A stretch of 64,000 bases of DNA. It comes from Vitellaria paradoxa. Its lineage: Eukaryota; Streptophyta; Magnoliopsida; Ericales; Sapotaceae. The stretch covers positions 56,820,690-56,884,689 of the forward strand of contig CM034236.1 in the NCBI GenBank assembly GCA_019916065.1. The letters are read 5' to 3'. Both the position numbers and the translations under genes were made by a program. The notes beneath the pieces were generated by a model. It made no database searches. It saw nothing but the letters and a program-made list of their open reading frames with translations, and was not told where the DNA came from. This document shows positions 56,971 through 64,000 of this stretch, piece after piece. Within the stretch, counting starts at the first letter, position 1; each line of letters begins with the position of its first letter.

Positions 56971-59900
56971 ATGACTTCAGGAGGAAACACTACCCCACCA
57001 CCATCTCCATGGGCAGGAGACACTTCCACTCCTGCCAAAACTAAAGGGAGTGCGTTGGTTATCCGGACTCCAGGTCTGGAGTCCGCCCGGAAAAGAAAAA
57101 CGGAGGATCCTCAGGTACTGAAACGGAGAGAAGAGCTGATGGCTAAGGCCAGTGAAAAGCAGGCAGAACTGGAGGAGATTCTACTGGAATTGAGTAAGGA
57201 AAAGGGAAAACCCCCTGCTAGCCATACTGCTGATTCTGGTCAATCCGACTCGGAATCTGATGAAAGTTACGATGCTCTTTACGAGGACCCCACTGATGAG
57301 GATGACGGGGACACCCATGAACAGAAGGAGGTGCGCTCTCGCTCGCGACGTGATGTCTCTCCTTCTAGGAAGGACTCGCGCCGTGCTAAACCGGTCGCAA
57401 AACGTGACGTGAGATCCGATGTTGACGCGCCCATCAAAGCGCATCACCAAAGGAATTCCTCAAAAAAGATGCTGGAGGCGCACTCAGAGGAGGCGGATAG
57501 CTCGGACCAAGAAGAGCTAACCTTAAAGCGTAAGAAAGCGGGAAAGGCAAAGATGGAAGACTGGGGGCAAGCAGAGGAATGGAGTGCTCAGGGCCAGAGC
57601 ACACGAATGATGGCAAGGAAAGCCTTGGGGTGAATCTCTGCCTCCCCATTCGTCGATGAAATAATTGATGCGGAGCCTCCGGAGAAATTCCAAACTCCGA
57701 GGCTTAATCTCTACGATGGGAGAACTGACCCCCTGGCCCACTACCGTCATTACATGCAGGCCATGACGTTATGGAACAGTAACGACCACCTCATGTGCAA
57801 AGTATTCCCTTCCAGTTTGGGGGATACAGCGCTTCAGTGGTTCCATAAACTGCCCCCTGGCAGTATTCAGTGTTGGCAGCAACTGGCGGAGGAGTTCGTT
57901 ACCCGGTTTCTGGCTAACACAAAACAGCCTAAAACCGCTGACGCTCTCCTCACAATGAAAAGAAAGTCCGGGGAATCATTGAGAGATTATTCCCGCCGTT
58001 ACCTGGAGCTCTACAATGAGGTGGGAGAATACTCGGAGCAATTGGCGGTCACCTCGTTCAAATTGGGGTTGCAGAAGGAGGATAGGCTATGGCTCTCCTT
58101 GACTAAAAAGCCAGCAGCCAACATGTCGGATCTTATGTGTCGAATCGAGAAGTACGCCAAGGTCGAGGACGAGACACAGCCGGCCGAGCAGAAAGAAAGG
58201 AGATCCCAGGGCCAGACAAGAGAGAAAAGACGGGGAGACGGCCGCCGATTCATTGACGAGGGGAAGTCAGTCTTCGAAGCGGTCAATACGGTGTTCAAAG
58301 AGCCAATCTTCAAGATCCTTCCCCAAATAAAAAATAGGCCATATTTCAGATGGCCCGGAAAACTGCCAGATTTCCCTGGAAAAGAGAATTCCAAAAACTA
58401 CTGCGCGTATCATCAAGACAAGGGACATCGCACCGGAGCCTGTCGATCGCTACGACATCATCTGGAGGAATTGGTGCGCAGAGGCCACCTTAAAGAGTTC
58501 GTCGATGAGGGCAGAACCAGAGAAGCAGCCCCACAGGATAGAGAGCCAAGGAGGCAACGAGAAGAGACTGCCGAGGAGGAGGCAGCCAAAGAGGCACAAC
58601 CCCCACCAAGGGCCAGGGCGCGCAGAGATGTCCCGAGACCTGCAGTCATCCACGTGATTCATATGGAACGACGACCCCAGAGTGTCATCAATCATGCCCC
58701 TAATCCACCAAGCAAAGAAATTTTGGGCGTCGCGGGTCAGCCGAGCAAGCGCCCAAGGACAGCCGCCATGGAGGAAATCACTTTTCATGAAGACGAGCAT
58801 CCTGGTGTTCAGCTGCTGCACAATGATGCCCTTGTGGTCACTCTGGGCATGTTTAATTCAGAAGTAAGGAGAATCCTGGTAGATGCAGGAAGCTCAACAG
58901 AAGTTATGTTCCTGAGCTTATTTAAGAAGCTCGGACTAACTGAAGAAGATCTGGAACCGGCAGAATGCCCACTCATAGGATTCAATTCTACTCCTGTCTG
59001 GCCTCTGGGCAGAGTCGTCATTCCTGTCCGCGTGGGTCCGGTGGAGCAAGAGGTTGAGTTCACTGTTGTGGATTCCCCCTCTTCCTACAATGCTATAGTA
59101 GGGAGATCGTGGATTCACGCTCTGAAGGCGATCCCCTCAACCTACCACCAAGTGCTGAAGTTCCCCTATTGCGGGGAAGTGATTTCTATTTTGGGGGATC
59201 AGAATACCTCCCAAAAGTGTTTCTCTGCAGCCTTAAAGTCCAAAATGATCCCCGAACAAGTCCAGTTGGCGGAACTACCCGAGGACACACCAAAGATCGA
59301 TGATGTCGGTGGTGATCCGCAGATGAAAGCAATAGAGGGTTTGGAGAAATATCAAATTGGCCCGGTTGAGGATGATAAATTCTTCCTGATTGGCGCCAAC
59401 CTGAGCGCCGAGGAAAAACTAGAGCTAACGGAGATGCTCTTGAAGAATATTGGAACGTTCGCCTGGACTCCACACGAAATGCCAGGCATTTCCCCCGAAG
59501 TCATGACTCATAAGTTGAATGTGAATCCGGAGGTAAAGCCTGTGGTACAAAAAGCAAGGCGATCAGCTCTGCAACACGCAGAAGCTGTCATTGAGGAGGT
59601 CGGCCGACTGTTAGAGGCGGAGGCCATTCGGGAGGTCTCATACCCGGAGTGGTTAGCTAATACGGTCGTGGTCAAGAAGAAGAATGGGAAGTGGAGAGTC
59701 TGCGTAGACTACACAGACCTGAACAAGGCCTGCCCTAAGGATCCATTCCCTCTGCCAAAGATCGACCAACTCGTTGATTCTACTGCTGGATGTTCCAGGA
59801 TGTCGTTCCTGGACGCCTATAGGGGATATCACTAAATCCCTATGTTCGGCCCTGATGAGGAAAAAATTTCTTTCATAACTCCGCGAGGCATATACTGTTA

Positions 59901-60539
59901 TAGAGTTATGCCATTCGGGCTGAAGAACGCTGGAGCCACCTATCAACGGCTGGTTACAAAAATATTCAAAAAAGACCTCGGGCAGACGATGGAGGTCTAC
60001 ATTGATGATATGGTGGTAAAAAGTAAGGAGCCGAACACACACCTCCAACATCTCCAACATATTTTCTCTACCCTTGATCGGTATGGGTTAAAATTAAATG
60101 CTGCCAAGTGTGCCTTCGGAGTTGGCTCGGGTAAATTTTTGGGCCACTTGGTGAGCAGAAGGGGAATTGAGGCTGATCCCGAGCAAATACCCTATCATTT
60201 GACAGAGGGGAGAATGATCAAGCTATGGGAATAAGCCTGGATCTAATTGATGAAAGAAGGGAACTGGCAGCATTAAGGTTAGCCAACTACCAGCAAGAGA
60301 CAAGGAAGAAATTTAATAAAGGGGTCAGACGTAGAGAATTCCGTACTGGCGATCGGGTGCTGAGAAAATTGATGGGAAGCAGGAAAGATCAAACTGAAGG
60401 AAAGTTAGGAGCTAATTGGGAGGGACCATTCACCGTCTCTGAGGTGCTCGGCAATGGCGCCTACAAGTTAATTGACATGGAGGGAAAGCCAATCAAAAGA
60501 CCGTGGAATATAGCCCATCTAAAGTTGTACTATCATTAA
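56971..60539 (+). pseudogene. Gag-pol of the gypsy element: two in-frame stops and a large internal deletion
   Basis: One frame runs from the ATG at 56971 to about 60190. An N-terminal charged region (heptad-like leucines at RREELMAKASEKQAELEEIL) precedes TGA at 57631-57633. The Gag core follows (PFVDEIIDAEPPEKF; ALQWFHKLPPGSIQCWQQLA), then a CAYHQDKGHRTGAC knuckle near 58402, the aspartic protease motif LVDAGSS near 58876, and RT starting near 59518. TAA at 59833-59835 interrupts RT just after LDAYRGYH. RT resumes in the same frame to YIDDMVV (59998) and FGVGSGKFLGHLV, then stops abruptly at GIEADPEQI. The next segment (to 60539) is the integrase C-terminal region (LGANWEGPFTVSEVLGNGAY), so the rest of RT, RNase H and the integrase core are deleted. 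This copy cannot supply its own replication proteins. Confidence 0.88.
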
Positions 60540-60689
60540 TTTTTTATTCACATTTGTTGACTAAAGACTTTGTACGTATATTGAAAAGCAATCCTTTTTA
60601 CAAAGCAAAAGCAAACTCAAAAGCTTGAGATCATTCCCTGCTCAACAAAAAGACGCCACATCACTTTGGGTGGTGGCATGGAGAGGAGC
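60540..60689 (+). other. Non-coding stretch after pol
   Basis: T- and A-rich sequence between the integrase-end stop (TAA, 60537-60539) and the tandem array. No features. Confidence 0.4.
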
Positions 60690-61440
60690 CATGCTCGGCA
60701 TCCCGAACATTGGTACGAAAAGAATGCCCCATCTCCATCGATGTTGGCACATTTCTGGTTTATTTACTGACCAGGAAATACTCTTTAGGCTGAGATTCAA
60801 TTCCTCAGTCTCCTGAAAAGAATTATCAAAAGAAGCCACGCTCGGCTTGCCCAGCGTTGGCACATTCCTGGTTTATTTACTGACCAGGAAATACTCTTTA
60901 GGCTGAGATTCAATTCCTCAGTCTCCTGAAAAGAATTATCAAAAGAAGCCACGCTCGGCTTGCCCAGCGTTGGCACATTCCTGGTTTATTTACTGACCAG
61001 GAAATACTCTTTAGGCTGAGATTCAATTCCTCAGTCTCCTGAAAAGAATTATCAAAAGAAGCCACGCTCGGCTTGCCCAGCGTTGGCACATTCCTGGTTT
61101 ATTTACTGACCAGGAAATACTCTTTAGGCTGAGATTCAATTCCTCAGTCTCCTGAAAAGAATTATCAAAAGAAGCCACGCTCGGCTTGCCCAGCGTTGGC
61201 ACATTCCTGGTTTATTTACTGACCAGGAAATGCTCTCTAGACTGAGATTCAATTCCTCAGTCTCCTGAAAAGAATTATCAAAAGAAATCCATGCTCGGTT
61301 TGCCGACCATTGGTACAAAGAGAACCCACATCATTTCTGATGGTGGCCCAATCTCGATTTATTCATCGACTAGAAACGATTTTTTCTAAAAAATCAAGAT
61401 TCGATTCCTTGGTTTGTTAATTGGAAGCAAAAGAAGCATG
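60690..61440 (+). repeat. 113-bp tandem array in the retrotransposon 3' region
   Basis: GCCCAGCGTTGGCACA recurs at 60849, 60962, 61075 and 61188, exactly 113 bp apart. The central units are almost identical, with a diverged unit on each side (from about 60690 and to about 61440). Each unit contains two short inverted repeats: TCCTGGT...ACCAGGA and CTGAG...CTCAG. Short CTCGGC / TGCCGA-like words are shared with the LTR. There is no steady open frame. Confidence 0.85.
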
Positions 61441-61897
61441 TTCTAAAGAGCTCAACGCCAGTATCATCATAAAGGTACACATTTTGCGATGCTCGGCATG
61501 AGACTAAAAAGCGAAGATTTATCAAAAGATAGTTACCCCCATTATTATGAGAAAGAGGACAGCCGAACTTATCGAGGTATGTGAGATTTATTAAAGTTAT
61601 GCCTCTTTAACAAAAGCTTGAAGTTATTTTATGAAAAGCAAATTACTACATGAGCTTGTTACCTCTGAAGGGCTTACTATTTAAAGTATTTTTGCTAGAA
61701 GTTGTGGTTGCTCGGCAAAGTGGTACAAATGCAGACACCATACATACTTCAATATAAAGCATAAAATATACAAATGGAAAGACAGACTGTCAAAAGGGAA
61801 CAATTCAAAAGCTTTCATTACATGCCTTAGAGTACAGTTACAATACATTTTACATAACTATTAATCAAAGAAGCTATCCTAAATCTAAGATGAGACA
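61441..61897. other. Non-coding stretch between the array and the antisense gene
   Basis: It continues the retrotransposon 3' region. On the minus strand it would be the 3' UTR of the antisense gene. No other feature is seen. Confidence 0.4.
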
Positions 61898-64000
61898 TTA
61901 ACATTTGTTGTAAGGGTTTGTAGCTATTTCGTGGGAGAAAACGTCTAGGTACTCCTCGGCTGCGCTCCTTATAATTCTGTCAGCAAACCAGTTAAGGCAT
62001 TCCCCAATCAATTCATCGGCAGTTCTAAAGAAACAAAGACAGAAAAATAAAACAAGATTAGACAGAAGTCAAACTTCGTTCATTCATTTGGAATTAAAAG
62101 TTCAATATCATTACATCAAGAACAAAAAATACATGTGTGTACAAAAAGGCTCACTTCTCTCCTCCCTTAGTAGGATCACTCTCCACAATTAAATCAACTT
62201 GTTCAAGCACTTGGGAGGCGTCCTTCTGGGCACTAACCACCTCAACCTCCCCCTCGTCGATTGTTTCTTCGGCAGTATGAATTGAGGGAGTTTGAGGGGG
62301 ACGCTCAAAGCTGAATTGAGGGATCGGGCGCTCTGGATCAGGATAAGGGACCTCCTTGTATATGGGGTTGGTGGGATCAACGTTGTTCTTCTTCATTGCG
62401 GCCTCCCAACCCTCAAGAAAGAAGTCGTTGTGAGCATCCCTCATCTGATCCACGCAATCGTTAATCTGGGCTTCCACCTCAGCTTTGGCTTTGTCCTCGG
62501 CTTCTTGGAGGGCAGCTTCCTTCTCTGCCAGGGCTCGAGTTTTCAGTGCAAGCTCTGCCCGAAGTTTGACAAGCTCCTGCTTTGATCTCTCTTGCTCGGC
62601 CCTGGAAGCCTCCAACTCCTTAATGAGTAACTCCTGCCCAGTCTTCATGGAGGACAACTCAATCTCGGCCGTGGAAAGTTTGCCCTTGACCACTAAAAGC
62701 TCTTCGTCTTTATGATTTAGGATCTTATCCATTGACTGCACACGAGCTATGCTTCCAGCAACTTGGCCAAGGGCAGTGTTGAGTTGATGCTCAATCTCTT
62801 TATTTTCATCCTGAAGCCGACTTCTCTCTTTTGCCAGAGCGTCATTGCTGGATTGGAGATTCTTATTCTCCTTCTCCAAGGACCTCACGCTCGATTTCAA
62901 CTCCCTTATTTCCGTTTTATCCAGCTCGGCTCTGGTTTCGAATGTTCGGCTCCTGGCAATTAACTCCATTGTGTGGAGAGAAGTCTGCAGAAAGAACAGA
63001 AAGTTAGGAAAAATTATAATAACGAAAGGATCCACATAGAGGAATATTATAGTACTTACAGAGATAATGTTCTTCATCAGAATTTTGTGGATATCCTCCG
63101 TCCTATTCTTCCTCGTATTAAGAACGTCCCGAGGAGGGAGGATACCCTTGAGATACTCTTCGGCATGGTTGAAGGCAGTGTCTTGGATAGTGAAGGGACG
63201 GCCTTGAGGGTGTTCGAGGCTGGGAATAAGGATTTCTGGATTAAACGGAGGGGAGTCTCGAACCGGATTGGCCGGATACTCGATGGCTAGAGGCACGGGC
63301 CCAACTGGTTGAGCAGGTAACGGCTCGGAGGTTCTCGGTGGTGCGTCTTTGGTGGGTGGCACGACCTTGGAAGGTGCTGGCCCCCTCGCGGCGTCCTCCT
63401 TCGATAGCTTCGCCTGCTCGGCCGTTGGAGCCGCGTCCGCAGATTGTGTCCTGGCCCTCTTCTGCTCAGGAGGGCCAGATGGCCCTTTCTGAGCTGCCTC
63501 CTGCTCCTTCCCCTTCTCCATTTTGACCTTCATTATTTGCTCGGCAGTTGAAGGAGCAGGGGCACTCCCCTCACCAGTCTTCCTCTTCCCAACAGCCTTT
63601 TGCTCGTCCGCCTTCTTCTTCTGGGCCTCTCCAGCCCTTTGCCCTTTTGCCTTCGCCATGGCGAGCTTCTTGTAATCGATCTTCGGGGCCATCACTTCTT
63701 CTTCTTCCCCTTCTAAATCTGAAAAGTAGTCGAAGGCAGGGGGTATCTCAACTTCTTCTTCTTCCTCTTCCTCTTCCTCCTCGTCTAAAAGAACAAACGG
63801 TCGCTTCCTCGGCTGTTCGGAAGGCTCAGGAACTGCAACTTGAGGGGCTTGAACTTGCTCGGCAACAAGTGGGATGGCGAATGGAGGGGGGCGAGTCCAC
63901 CCTGGATGCCTTAAGGCGTAGTAGTTCTCTTTTTCTTCAGCAGAAGCCCGAAACCACCACTGAAGACGCCTAATAGCCTCCGAAGTTGCGAAACCTTGAG
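61898..64000 (-). CDS. Spliced antisense gene of the Tat-type element (partial, 5' end outside)
   Basis: On the minus strand the frame is open from the right edge. Proposed exons: 64000-63060, 62984-62155, 62024-61898; at least 631 residues visible. Intron A (63059-62985, 75 nt, GTAAGT...CTGCAG) keeps the frame if retained and would add a hydrophobic insert (STIIFLYVDPFVIIIFP). Intron B (62154-62025, 130 nt, GTGAGC...TTTAG) joins in phase; if retained, the frame ends at the TGA overlapping the donor. The protein starts at the window edge with a globular part (RRLQWWFRASAEEKENYYAL), then an acidic Glu run and low-complexity Ala/Lys/Pro segments. A long coiled coil follows (TEIRELKSSVRSLEKENKNL onward, ~180 residues), then LEGWEAAMKK and a terminal segment ADELIGECLNWFADRIIRSA. 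Antisense ORFs of unknown function are reported in Tat elements. I infer a structural, perhaps self-associating, protein. No catalytic motif is visible. Confidence 0.7.

Larger units (their letters stand above)
55977..64000 (+). mobile_element. Ty3/gypsy LTR retrotransposon, Tat/Retand type, 3' end outside window
   Basis: In order: 5' LTR, PBS, gag, protease, partial RT, a deletion, integrase C terminus, tandem repeats, and an antisense gene. Protein motifs (CX2HX4HX4C knuckle, LDAYRGYH, RGIYCYRVMPFGLKNAGATY, YIDDMVV) fit the Tat lineage as I remember it. Tat and Athila elements are known for extra, often antisense, ORFs between pol and the 3' LTR. No 3' LTR is reached by 64000. Gag-pol is defective, so the copy cannot be autonomous. 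Confidence 0.85.

Noticed and set aside
57181..58821. Minus-strand frames opposite gag-pol
   Set aside because: They mirror the gag-pol codons, lack recognisable domains, and are short compared with the plus-strand frame.
60832..61283. Regular repeats resembling a CRISPR array
   Set aside because: The 113-bp units are contiguous, with no unique spacers, and lie in a plant retrotransposon.
62292..63973. Several plus-strand open frames (e.g. 62292-62585, 63548-63973)
   Set aside because: They are low-complexity reverse-complement shadows of the antisense coiled-coil and Glu/Lys/Ala-rich gene.

Overview
The window is nuclear DNA from a flowering plant. The evidence is AT-rich intergenic sequence, GT-AG introns, three intron-bearing genes of plant families and a wide set of plant transposons. 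I cannot name the species or decide between eudicot, magnoliid and monocot.

Layout. 1-1.7 kb: the 3' end of an unidentified gene (last exon 1601-1702). 1.7-8.8 kb: AT-rich DNA with a degenerate tandem array of ~750-bp units (4.2-8.4 kb). 8.8-20.7 kb: a complete DRM-type (rearranged) cytosine-5 DNA methyltransferase gene, 604 aa, with a 5.2-kb leader intron full of small transposons. 21.4-24.1 kb: a small inverted-repeat element and a probable Helitron. 24.9-35.6 kb: a complete WW-domain DEAD-box RNA helicase of the DRH1/RH14 type, 781 aa. 35.6-42.6 kb: intergenic DNA with hAT-like and Tourist-like miniature elements. 42.7-49.2 kb: an R2R3-MYB of the MYB98/115/118 type, 381 aa, whose 4.6-kb second intron carries a long-TIR Mutator-like element. 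49.2-54.8 kb: very AT-rich DNA with a SINE flanked by a 17-bp target duplication. 54.9-55.9 kb: an F-box pseudogene. 55.98 kb to the end: a Ty3/gypsy element of Tat/Retand type with 5' LTR, PBS, a broken and internally deleted gag-pol, a 113-bp tandem array, and a long antisense gene that runs off the right edge.

The three genes have unrelated roles: de novo DNA methylation, RNA remodelling, and reproductive or embryonic transcription. They form no operon-like unit. One thread links gene and surroundings: DRM methyltransferases silence short transposons through RNA-directed DNA methylation, and this DRM gene's own leader intron and upstream region hold just such repeats, so self-regulation is worth testing. 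The least ordinary feature is the antisense reading frame of the gypsy element. It appears to be a real spliced gene: one 75-nt intron that keeps the frame, and a second whose donor overlaps the stop codon of the unspliced frame.

Exon limits come from splice motifs, reading phase and remembered family sequences. No alignment or transcript evidence was available.
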